DNA from: a virus | Strand: one strand, 5' to 3' | DNA length: 24,571 nt | Virus record (IMG/VR): IMGVR_UViG_3300025141_000712 | Coordinates: 1 to 24,571 of that record | Shown: in pieces, positions 11,432-19,210 of the stretch | Layout of the letters: every line of letters starts with the position of its first letter | Numbering within the stretch: the first letter of the stretch is position 1 | The notes under the pieces: model-generated | Told to the model about the DNA's origin: nothing | Database searches by the model: none | What the model saw: the letters and a program-made list of their open reading frames with translations, nothing else | Made by a program: the position numbers and the translations under genes

Positions 11432-12205
11432 TTAAAACGGTATGTCTTGTGATTCAGCGCCTTCTTCCGTATGTTTTACGGTTACTTCGCCATCTGTAAT
11501 TGACTTTTCAAATAACCTAGCTTTCTGATAAGCTTCAGCGTTTTTCACAACGCCTTCTAAAGATATGTCCCATCCAGACCATTTACCTTTAGAGTTTTCC
11601 TCGTCAACGGTTTTCATTCTGTACACAAAAGCATAAGAAGGAGGATCAAAACTTTCACCGTTTTTATCCTTCATTGTCTGAGACAAAATCGTTGAGAGCC
11701 ATTTTTTTGACTTCTTAAGTTGTGTCGATTTCATAGAAATCAAAGCAGTCGAAGAACTGCCATCATCGTTTAACACCACAACATAATGTTGTGCCGTTTT
11801 ATCTATGTAATCCCCATTACCGCCAACAACATAGTCCTTGTTATCTTCAGCACTACGTTCTGTTTTTGGTATGTTTGGATCTCCTGCAGAATACATAGCA
11901 ATAGGCGCACCTGTTCCTGTGCCGCGTGAAGCCCAATGAATATACTTACTTTGGAACAATACAGGCAGTACGCGGATGCCTTCTTTTCCCGAGTAGTTTT
12001 GGTTAGTAACCGAATTGTATATATCACCTTTCTTTGCATCGTCAGGGATATCATCCATACCAGACCATATTTTTATAAAAGGAAGGGCAATATCTTCCTG
12101 ACTAATGCCAGAAAGTCCTGCTCCTGCGTCTTGTGCAAATATGTCTGCGTCTAGGACGGCAACTTCGTTATTCGTGTTCGTTGTTGTTACATCTTGTTTC
12201 GCCAT
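11432..12205 (-). CDS. Putative single-stranded DNA-binding protein
   Basis: This gene encodes 257 aa. The body is beta-rich (YVVGGNGDYIDKTAQHYVVV, then TALISMKSTQLKKSKKWLST), and the extreme C-terminus is acidic and ends SQDIPF, like the D-D-I-P-F tail by which bacterial SSBs recruit partners. Similar proteins of about this length are annotated as single-stranded DNA-binding proteins in phage replication modules. The N-terminal 25 residues are low-complexity. It has the best ribosome-binding site in the operon (AAAGGAGGT, 12213-12221), fitting a protein needed in quantity. The ATG overlaps the upstream stop as TAATG. OB-fold assignment needs structure prediction. Confidence 0.75.
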   Translation of the reverse strand: MAKQDVTTTNTNNEVAVLDADIFAQDAGAGLSGISQEDIALPFIKIWSGMDDIPDDAKKGDIYNSVTNQNYSGKEGIRVLPVLFQSKYIHWASRGTGTGAPIAMYSAGDPNIPKTERSAEDNKDYVVGGNGDYIDKTAQHYVVVLNDDGSSSTALISMKSTQLKKSKKWLSTILSQTMKDKNGESFDPPSYAFVYRMKTVDEENSKGKWSGWDISLEGVVKNAEAYQKARLFEKSITDGEVTVKHTEEGAESQDIPF

Positions 12206-12771
12206 TATTGTTTACCTCCTTTAATAGTAGCGTGGTCAATGACCGTTACACCCATAAACTCAGGAAGGCTAACGCCCTTCTCGATCTGTTCTTTAGCCCA
12301 AGCTTTTCCCGTCATCGGGTGAACCTTAGAATCTTCCTGTACAGGCAAGTTTTCTTGCAGAGCGAGTGTCTTAAATTTTTGAGCTGTCTCATCCTCGCCC
12401 TTACCAAAATCAATTGAGACAGTATTCTTAATAATGTCGTAATGTCCGTTTTCTCTAAGATACTGCAATGCGTCTTCCTTATTTTCAACTTTTGGACGGA
12501 AAGAATATATCTTCTTAACAGAAATTTCCGCTCCGTTTTTCATTACAAACTTTTTCATGCCTGCTTCATTCATCAACTCAGGCAGGCGGTCATCTGTAAG
12601 AATACGAAGCTCCGCTTTATCTTTCTTAAGTATATCTTCACGCATTTCAATTTTCTCTTGCATATCAACAATACGTTCAGCAACAGAAGATATAGAGTTT
12701 AAATTTTCGTCTTTAATTTTAGGTGCAGAGATATCTGCATCCTCTTTCATAAAATCAGGTACTTCGACCAT
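12205..12771 (-). CDS. Conserved phage replication-module protein of unknown function
   Basis: This gene encodes 188 aa, the first gene of the leftward replication operon, with GAGGAAAAACG before the ATG. Residues 27-65 form a long charged helix (IVDMQEKIEMREDILKKDKA), probably a coiled coil. Next comes a strand pair around KKFVMKNGAEISVKKIYSF, then ENGHYDIIKNTVSIDFGKGE, and the motif VHPMTGKAWAKEQIEKG followed by a short strand. I recognise this layout from many phage genomes, always near replication genes, but no biochemical role is known to me. Coupling to the SSB-like gene suggests a partner of that protein or of the fork. Confidence 0.8.
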   Translation of the reverse strand: MVEVPDFMKEDADISAPKIKDENLNSISSVAERIVDMQEKIEMREDILKKDKAELRILTDDRLPELMNEAGMKKFVMKNGAEISVKKIYSFRPKVENKEDALQYLRENGHYDIIKNTVSIDFGKGEDETAQKFKTLALQENLPVQEDSKVHPMTGKAWAKEQIEKGVSLPEFMGVTVIDHATIKGGKQ

Positions 12772-12799
12772 CGTTTTTCCTCATTCTTGGTTAAAAATT

Positions 12800-12853
12800 C
12801 ACTGTTGTTTTCAAACAGTGTTTCATGTATATACCATAATATATAAAAAGCAA
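12800..12853 (-). promoter_or_regulatory. Divergent control region of the replication operon
   Basis: The 92-bp gap between the leftward operon and the rightward SNF2 gene holds a leftward promoter candidate: TTGCTT (12853-12848) and TATACA (12831-12826), 16 bp apart and each 4/6. Just downstream in that direction is a 7-bp inverted repeat, CACTGTT (12800-12806) and AACAGTG (12814-12820), which would be an operator or a hairpin at the start of the RNA. Rightward, CATAAT at 12835-12840 could be a -10 for the SNF2 gene. Confidence 0.4.
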
Positions 12854-12863
12854 GGAGAAAATA

Positions 12864-14321
12864 GTGAAATATGTTTTTAAAACGGAACCTTTTAAACACC
12901 AGAGAAGAGTGTTTGAAAGATCCAAAGACCTTAGACATTATGCTCTTTTTCTTGAAATGGGAACGGGAAAAACAAAGGTGACGGTTGATAACCTGTCTTA
13001 TTTGTATGAAAGCGGCAAGATAGACACAGTGCTTATTGTTGCGCCTAAAGGGGTCTATGAGAACTGGATTAAGAATGAAATCCCAAAACATATGCCTGAC
13101 AGAATTGAGCCTTTTGTTGTTAAATGGCAACCTAATTTAACAAAGAAATTTAAACAAGAAATGAAAGATGTAGCGACACGAGCGGAAAGAAAAGAAGAAA
13201 AACTGCATATTCTTGTGATGAATGTAGAGGCTTTGTCTACGAAGAAAGGGATGGATGTAGCGTCTTACTATTTAAAACAGAACCCTGAAAATATGATTAT
13301 TATAGACGAAAGCACGACTATTAAGAACAAAGATGCAAGTCGGACTAAATCTATTATAAAATTAGGAGAGCTTGGAAAGTACAAAAGAATCCTTACAGGC
13401 TCTCCTGTGACGAAATCTCCATTGGATTTGTTCTCTCAATGCAAGTTTTTAGACACCAATATGCTTGGTTTTGACAGTTACTATGCGTTTCGTAACCGTT
13501 ATGCTGTAATGAAACGGATGTCGTTTGGCGGTAAAAGTTTTGACCAGATTATTGGATACAGGAGGATGGGAGAATTACAGGCTAAAATACACGACAACAG
13601 TTCTCGTATATTAAAAGAAGATTGTCTGGATTTACCGGATAAGCTTTACCAGAAACGCTATGTTCCGTTGAGCGCGGACCAGAAGAAAGTGTACGACCAA
13701 ATGAAAACATTAGCCTTGGCTCAGATAGACAATGGGGAATTATCTACAACAACAAGTGTTTTGACGCAGATTATGCGGTTACAGCAGATATGTTGTGGTT
13801 TTCTGCCCCCTGATGATGGAGAAATAAAAGAGTTAGAGAACGGCAGAATAAAAGAATTACTGTCTATCTTAGAAGAGGTTAACGGAAAGGTTCTTATCTG
13901 GGCAACGTGGACGCATGACATTAAGAAAATAAAAAAAGCTATTGCTGAAAAGTATGGTGAAGAAAGTGTAGCGACTTTTTATGGAGAGACACCACAGGAT
14001 AAACGGCAGGAAATTGTAGATAATTTTCAAAAGTACCGACATCCTCTTCGATTCTTTGTAGGGCAACCCAGAACAGGGGGATTTGGTTTGACGTTAACAG
14101 AGGCAAAAACTGTAATTTATTATTCGAACAGTTATGACCTTGAGATAAGGCTTCAATCGGAAGACAGGGCGCATCGCATAGGGCAAGAAAGTAACGTAAC
14201 TTACATTGATATTGTATGCCCTGATACGGTTGATGAAAAAATTATAGATGCTTTGCAGGATAAGGTGGATCTAGCAACTAAAGTATTTGGGGAAGAAACA
14301 AGGCAGTGGCTACAAAGTTAA
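12864..14321 (+). CDS. SNF2-like superfamily 2 helicase/translocase
   Basis: This gene encodes 485 aa from a GTG start after AAGGAG (12852-12856). Walker A EMGTGKTK lies at residues 31-38, Walker B reads DEST (148-151) where most SNF2 proteins have DEAH/DEGH, motif III is LTGSP (177-181), and the C-terminal RecA-like domain ends with motif VI EDRAHRIGQ. The upstream FKHQRRVF is the Q-motif region. This is a minimal SNF2 core without accessory domains, as found in several phages, where it probably translocates on double-stranded DNA during replication, recombination or repair. It reads divergently from the replication operon and its last 12 nt overlap the convergent endolysin gene. Confidence 0.95.
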   Translation: MKYVFKTEPFKHQRRVFERSKDLRHYALFLEMGTGKTKVTVDNLSYLYESGKIDTVLIVAPKGVYENWIKNEIPKHMPDRIEPFVVKWQPNLTKKFKQEMKDVATRAERKEEKLHILVMNVEALSTKKGMDVASYYLKQNPENMIIIDESTTIKNKDASRTKSIIKLGELGKYKRILTGSPVTKSPLDLFSQCKFLDTNMLGFDSYYAFRNRYAVMKRMSFGGKSFDQIIGYRRMGELQAKIHDNSSRILKEDCLDLPDKLYQKRYVPLSADQKKVYDQMKTLALAQIDNGELSTTTSVLTQIMRLQQICCGFLPPDDGEIKELENGRIKELLSILEEVNGKVLIWATWTHDIKKIKKAIAEKYGEESVATFYGETPQDKRQEIVDNFQKYRHPLRFFVGQPRTGGFGLTLTEAKTVIYYSNSYDLEIRLQSEDRAHRIGQESNVTYIDIVCPDTVDEKIIDALQDKVDLATKVFGEETRQWLQS

Positions 14322-14762
14322 ATACGTGTAGTCTTTTCCGTCATAAGCCATACACGATTTTCTACATCCATCAGGTTTTGTGCTGACATGAACCCATCCG
14401 TTATTAGGATTGTTGTTTTTTTCTGACCAGTATTCCAGTATTAACTGGTCATATTCAAGATTGTCTTGAATAAATTTAGCCAACTCTGGGTTTGGAATCC
14501 CTGCTATTTCTAAGTCAGCGGCTTGCCCCAAAGAGTGTTGGCTTTTTTGAGAGCCTCCTATTCGTTCATTAAGAGCCTTGGACCGATAACCGCTTGTCGG
14601 GGTAAACGGTCCGTATTTTTCTCGTATAGGTTCAAGAATTGTCTCACATAAATACTTAAGGTTTTTTATATGCGTTTCTGTTGCGGTATTATCTATATTA
14701 AAACGAAGGGCTGTTTGGCTTTTGCATAGTTCTGCAAGGGTAAAATGAGGGGATAACTTCAT
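14310..14762 (-). CDS. M15-family peptidase endolysin
   Basis: This gene encodes 150 aa. The zinc site of M15 (VanY/Peptidase_M15_3) peptidases is complete: SGYRS near residue 60, SQHSLGQAADLEI with His76 and Asp83, and GWVHVS with His125. The enzyme would cut D-alanyl peptide bonds in peptidoglycan and act as the phage endolysin. There is no signal peptide, so export depends on a holin. The ATG at 14762 is chosen over an in-frame ATG at 14813 because it forms an ATGA overlap with the small membrane gene upstream and MKLSPHFTLAEL is the usual beginning of the family. The usual length is about 120-160 aa. The 3' end overlaps the convergent SNF2 gene by 12 nt. Confidence 0.93.
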   Translation of the reverse strand: MKLSPHFTLAELCKSQTALRFNIDNTATETHIKNLKYLCETILEPIREKYGPFTPTSGYRSKALNERIGGSQKSQHSLGQAADLEIAGIPNPELAKFIQDNLEYDQLILEYWSEKNNNPNNGWVHVSTKPDGCRKSCMAYDGKDYTYLTL

Positions 14763-14917
14763 AGCAATTGTTCTAACCCAGATGCTATTATAATTAAAAC
14801 AACAATACCCCAAAGTTTTGTGTCTAATCTGTCTAAAGTTTTTTCTACTTTAGCGTATCTAACGTGACATTCTTTTTCATGCTTTTCTAATAGTTTTAAA
14901 ACATCGTCACTGTTCAT
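14759..14917 (-). CDS. Small membrane protein of the lysis cassette (XhlA/holin-like)
   Basis: This gene encodes 52 aa. AGGATAATACG precedes the ATG at 14917, and the TGA overlaps the endolysin start as ATGA. The N-terminal 33 residues are a charged helix (DDVLKLLEKHEKECHVRYAK, then a heptad-like DRLDTKL), followed by one membrane helix at about 35-48 (WGIVVLIIIASGL). A charged helix followed by one C-terminal membrane segment is the plan of XhlA-type haemolysin/holin accessory proteins. Together with its coupling to the endolysin this argues for a lysis role: holin, holin accessory or spanin part. The assignment is by layout, not by similarity search. Confidence 0.68.
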   Translation of the reverse strand: MNSDDVLKLLEKHEKECHVRYAKVEKTLDRLDTKLWGIVVLIIIASGLEQLL

Positions 14918-14921
14918 CGTA

Positions 14922-17900
14922 TTATCCTATCAAACGGTCTAATTGTTCCATTCTTGCAAGAGTCTCAGGATTAAAAGGCCCGAGGTTAGCTTGTGCTACA
15001 TTCTGAGCAGGTGGGGCAGTAATAGAAGGGCGTGAAGAAATATTAAGTTGTGAAACTTTTTCTTCAGATGGTTTTCTTTTAGGAATTGGTATGTTTAATT
15101 CGCGAGTTTCTTTTCTTTTTTCTATTTCTTTTTTCTCTTGACTTACTCCTGTAGGGACAATTTTATCAGTTACAGGCGCTACAATTTCTTCTTTAATAGA
15201 AGTAATAAGCGGAATTGTTCCAATTGGAAGCCCAAAATATTTTAACAACCCGTTTTCAAAATCTTGCAATACTTTTTTTGCTTCGGTTGTTGTAGGGTTT
15301 AAATCAATAGTTTTATCTTTAAAAGGTTCCATTACTTTTGCAAATTCGTTTCCTTTTTTAGGATCAAAAATATCTTTTAATCTTTTTTCTATAAGAAACA
15401 TAGGGGCATCTGAGAGAACTTCTTTACCTATATCAGAAGCCATAGCCCCTGCTTGTATGTTTCCTATACTTTGAAAAAAGTTAAAACGATTAAGAACAGA
15501 CCCTATAGCTTGCAAACTAATAATTCTAGCAGTTTTTTCTTCCATTTTACTTGGATCTATATTCAAGTAATTAGAACTTAATTCTTTATAATAATTAGAA
15601 ACTTTTTTTAAATTATTTAATTGTTCTTTTATTAAATTTTCTGTTTCTGGTTTAAGAAGATTTTTATTTTTTAATACATTTAAAATAGAATTTTTAGAAG
15701 ATACAAAGTCTTTTTTAAAATTAGCCCCTAAATCTTTTATATTTTTTATGTCAGTATTTAAAGCAAATTCTAGCATGTTTCCTGCGTTTGAATCCCCAGG
15801 TAAACGAGCTTGAGTTAAGACTCTATCTAATAAATCTTCAACAACAAAACTAACAAAAATATCGCTCCCCTCTGGGAGTTCTTTTCCTGCGTTTGAAACA
15901 ATATCAGATAATTGATTAAAGTTTTTTAAAGGAGCATCAGACCTAATTACAAAATTTATTGCATCTTCTGGTCTTTCTTTGCCTCCAACTTGTTTAAATA
16001 TTTCAGAAAAAGACTCTTTATCTTTATTTCTTCTTACAATATCTGGAACAGTTTCTTGTAAAAATTTTCTTGAAGCTTCTCCACCTTTTTCTAATATATC
16101 TTTTAATTCTTCAAAAGAGGGTTGATTAAAAAAATCTCTATATTCTGTAATAAAATTTTTAACTTGTTGCGGATTAATAGTGTTTAATTTTAGATCGCCA
16201 TCAAAATCTTCTATAACTTCTTTTAACCCTGCTTTATTTCTTAAATTTTCTTCCTTGATATATTTTCCAGCTATTCCTCTAAAGATATATTCTATTGCTT
16301 GGTCTAAATTTTTTATAGATTCGTCAACATTAATGCTTCTTCCGTCTTTCATAACTTTTAAAGGATTAGAATCAAAAGGGTCTTTTTTTAAAAAATTAAA
16401 AGCATTTTTTATTTGATTGTATTTTAATCTTGAAGAAGTTGCTTTACCATCAAATATATTTTCTACAAATAATTCTGGGGCAAGTTTAGGTCTTCCTGAG
16501 GGATTTCTTTGAAAAGTTTCCGTCATAAAAGTATTGCCAAAAACATCGTTCCTTGTTTTTGAAAAAACTCTAGCATCCATAAGAGCGTTTAGTTGATCTG
16601 CACTTTTTGTTTTACTTAAGGTTATAGTTGGTACAAGAGAATCGTCTAAATCTTCTAAAATAGCTTCTCCTATTGTGCTTAAAATGTTTGCATTTGTCCT
16701 GTCGCCTCTTTTTACTAAGCTTTCTGCATTTTCTCTAAAACTTTGTCTAATTTTTAATAAAGTTCCTATGTTTAATACGTTTTTAGGGTATTTTGTTACA
16801 GCAACAGCCCTGTCTTGATTTAATTGAGTAAGCTCTAAAGTGTCTTGAGCTATTTTTTTTAACCTTCCAAGTTCAGCAGACGACAAGTCAGCATATTTCC
16901 CTTTTCCTATTCTTGTGCCTTCAAAATCACCCTCACGTAATCTTTCTATTTCTTCTATAAAGTTTTTTAAACGTGGTTTACTTAACACAGGGTTTTTTGC
17001 TAGTTTAATTGGGTCCATAAGAAAACCAATAGGCTGGCCTTCCATCATAAAAAAGTCTTCTACCGTTAACTCTGGGTCGTCTTTTAACGCTTGATTGTAT
17101 TTTGCTTTATCAGAAGAATTAAGTTCATTTGGATCAGTAGATTTTTCAAATTTTCTGTAAATGTCTGATTCATTTAATTGTTTGTTAATTTGAGAAATAA
17201 CAGACTCTATTCTATTATCAAATCTTCTTATTTCTTTTATAAAAGATTTAGATCCTGGCTCGTCTGCCTCTCTTATTCTAATCATTAAATTTTTTAAAGG
17301 CAGTAATTGAGGAGGAAGGTCCCCTATGTCTCCTGGAAGATCATAAAAATCTTCTGAGCTTTGATTATTCGGATCAGTTATTTCTTTATACCTTCTTGTT
17401 ATATTATCAGTTACAACAGGGGTTGTTTTTTCTATTTCATTCCACAATTTATTTTCTTGTTCTTTTGAAACTTTTAAAACGTCATCTAATTTATTTCTAA
17501 ATATTTTGTTCATTTTAGCATCTAAATCTGGGCTGTACCCAAATTCATCTATTTGATTATCAATTTTTATTCCCTCAGGGCCTTTTATTTTTTCAACAGC
17601 TAAATCTGTTTCAGTAACTGCGTCAACTAATTCTAGTTTAAGAGTTTGCCTTAATCTGTTCTGCATTAAATCGCTTGCCGCTTGTGTTAAATTTGATGCT
17701 TCTTTTCCATTTATATTTTCTACTTGTAATGCGTTGTGCCTAAGTTGCTGTATTACAGCGCTTATGGCGTTAAGTTGATTTTTTGTTGAATCATCAAACT
17801 TTTTTGCAAAATCAGGGTCTTTTGTTTTAACTCTACGAACTAATTCTCTTTCAACTTGTATAAGAGCTGGGTTTAAAGTTACTTGCCCGGGGGAACCTAT

Positions 17901-19196
17901 TGTTCCTTTGTTAAAACCGTCTTGAACTTCAGCAATAATTTTACCTAAATCAGTAGTTTCTCCTTCTTTTGCATTTTCTATTAATAATTTAGTTATGTAT
18001 TCTCCTGTTCTTTTATCTACTTGACCTGGCAAAACTTTTTTAAATAAATTTGATGTTTTTTCTGCTGCGTATGAAGAAACATTAAGGGCTACACGAGGAA
18101 TATTAACAATAGAAGTAGCTGTTTCTGAAAGTATTCTTGGAAGTGTTTCTCCCGGCCAATTTTTTTCTGCAATATAAGCTCCGGGAGCCGCGGAAGCTCC
18201 AACAGCAATCTCGGCCCTAACAAAAGGGTCACTAAGTTTTAACCCACCAGGGCCTGTAAGTTTTGCAGGAATTGTTCTACCGCCTACAAGCGGAACAGCT
18301 TTAGGAATAGCAACGTCTTTTGGTCCAACTCTTGCTGCTTTTCCCATTGTTTCTAATCCCTTAGTAACAACATTTTTAGCCTTACTTCCTCCCCCGTAAA
18401 TTTTTTCAAATAAATTAGATTTTCCCGCAGATTGATTTATTCTTTTAAAAAAAGGAACATTTTTTCCTGTTTTCCTAATAAATGCTTCTCTTGCTGGATT
18501 TATTGCATTTCTTAAGGCAGTAACGCCATTACTTACAGACGCATCCATTATTTCTTTTGCCGGAAGTTTAGTCGCAAGAGCTTTAATTGTTGGAGTAGCA
18601 GTTATAACAGCAGCAAAAGTATCCGCTGCATTTGCTGCCGCTTGGTCCGAACCCGGCATAAAAGGGTCTTCTGGAAGAATAACTCCTTCAGCAATTTTAG
18701 TACCAGTTAAAGCTGTTAATCCTCCCCCTAAAAAACCTCCCGCGGCTAAAAGCCCTTTAATTACAAAAGCTGTAGGGGGCAAAGGAGCTCCTATAGCAAG
18801 TCCTGCTCTTCCCCCTCTTTTTGCTCCTTGCCAAAAAGCAGCGCCTTCTACAAGCGCTCTTGCAAGCCTTCCTTTGTCTATAAAATTAAAAAATTTATCG
18901 TCAGCATCTCTTTTACGTATTGATGTTGACTCTTCTATTATATCTTCAGGAGAATACGTTCCATGTATTTTAGTTTTTATTTGTTCCGGGGTAAATCCTT
19001 GAAGAAACAGTAAATCATTTGCTATAACTTCTTTAGCAACTTTGTCGCTTAAGGGTCTTTCTTCATTATTTCTAAGGTTTCCATATATTTTTTTAACGTC
19101 ATATTTTTTGTTCATTTTCTGATTTATTACATCAGGGTTTAAATTTTGAAACTCTAAAAATTGATCTTGAAGAAGTTGTTCATTATAATCGGACAT
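14922..19196 (-). CDS. Giant virion protein, probably internal/ejected
   Basis: This gene encodes 1424 aa. The ATG at 19196 follows AAAGAAAGG at good spacing. Residues 1-110 are polar and helical. Residues 113-175 are rich in Gly, Ala and Leu (VIKGLLAAGGFLGGGLTAL) and could insert in a membrane. The remaining 1,200 residues are Lys/Asp/Asn-rich, largely helical, with coiled-coil-like stretches. The C-terminus is proline-rich and then NPETLARMEQLDRLIG. I see no enzymatic motif and no cysteine. Size, position before the lysis genes and the single Gly/Ala-rich segment fit the large internal core/ejection protein of podoviruses (role of T7 gp16), but no sequence similarity to it is claimed. The central part (about 15500-17600) is clearly more AT-rich than the flanking genes. 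Confidence 0.8.
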   Translation of the reverse strand: MSDYNEQLLQDQFLEFQNLNPDVINQKMNKKYDVKKIYGNLRNNEERPLSDKVAKEVIANDLLFLQGFTPEQIKTKIHGTYSPEDIIEESTSIRKRDADDKFFNFIDKGRLARALVEGAAFWQGAKRGGRAGLAIGAPLPPTAFVIKGLLAAGGFLGGGLTALTGTKIAEGVILPEDPFMPGSDQAAANAADTFAAVITATPTIKALATKLPAKEIMDASVSNGVTALRNAINPAREAFIRKTGKNVPFFKRINQSAGKSNLFEKIYGGGSKAKNVVTKGLETMGKAARVGPKDVAIPKAVPLVGGRTIPAKLTGPGGLKLSDPFVRAEIAVGASAAPGAYIAEKNWPGETLPRILSETATSIVNIPRVALNVSSYAAEKTSNLFKKVLPGQVDKRTGEYITKLLIENAKEGETTDLGKIIAEVQDGFNKGTIGSPGQVTLNPALIQVERELVRRVKTKDPDFAKKFDDSTKNQLNAISAVIQQLRHNALQVENINGKEASNLTQAASDLMQNRLRQTLKLELVDAVTETDLAVEKIKGPEGIKIDNQIDEFGYSPDLDAKMNKIFRNKLDDVLKVSKEQENKLWNEIEKTTPVVTDNITRRYKEITDPNNQSSEDFYDLPGDIGDLPPQLLPLKNLMIRIREADEPGSKSFIKEIRRFDNRIESVISQINKQLNESDIYRKFEKSTDPNELNSSDKAKYNQALKDDPELTVEDFFMMEGQPIGFLMDPIKLAKNPVLSKPRLKNFIEEIERLREGDFEGTRIGKGKYADLSSAELGRLKKIAQDTLELTQLNQDRAVAVTKYPKNVLNIGTLLKIRQSFRENAESLVKRGDRTNANILSTIGEAILEDLDDSLVPTITLSKTKSADQLNALMDARVFSKTRNDVFGNTFMTETFQRNPSGRPKLAPELFVENIFDGKATSSRLKYNQIKNAFNFLKKDPFDSNPLKVMKDGRSINVDESIKNLDQAIEYIFRGIAGKYIKEENLRNKAGLKEVIEDFDGDLKLNTINPQQVKNFITEYRDFFNQPSFEELKDILEKGGEASRKFLQETVPDIVRRNKDKESFSEIFKQVGGKERPEDAINFVIRSDAPLKNFNQLSDIVSNAGKELPEGSDIFVSFVVEDLLDRVLTQARLPGDSNAGNMLEFALNTDIKNIKDLGANFKKDFVSSKNSILNVLKNKNLLKPETENLIKEQLNNLKKVSNYYKELSSNYLNIDPSKMEEKTARIISLQAIGSVLNRFNFFQSIGNIQAGAMASDIGKEVLSDAPMFLIEKRLKDIFDPKKGNEFAKVMEPFKDKTIDLNPTTTEAKKVLQDFENGLLKYFGLPIGTIPLITSIKEEIVAPVTDKIVPTGVSQEKKEIEKRKETRELNIPIPKRKPSEEKVSQLNISSRPSITAPPAQNVAQANLGPFNPETLARMEQLDRLIG

Positions 19197-19210
19197 TTTT
19201 AACCTTTCTT

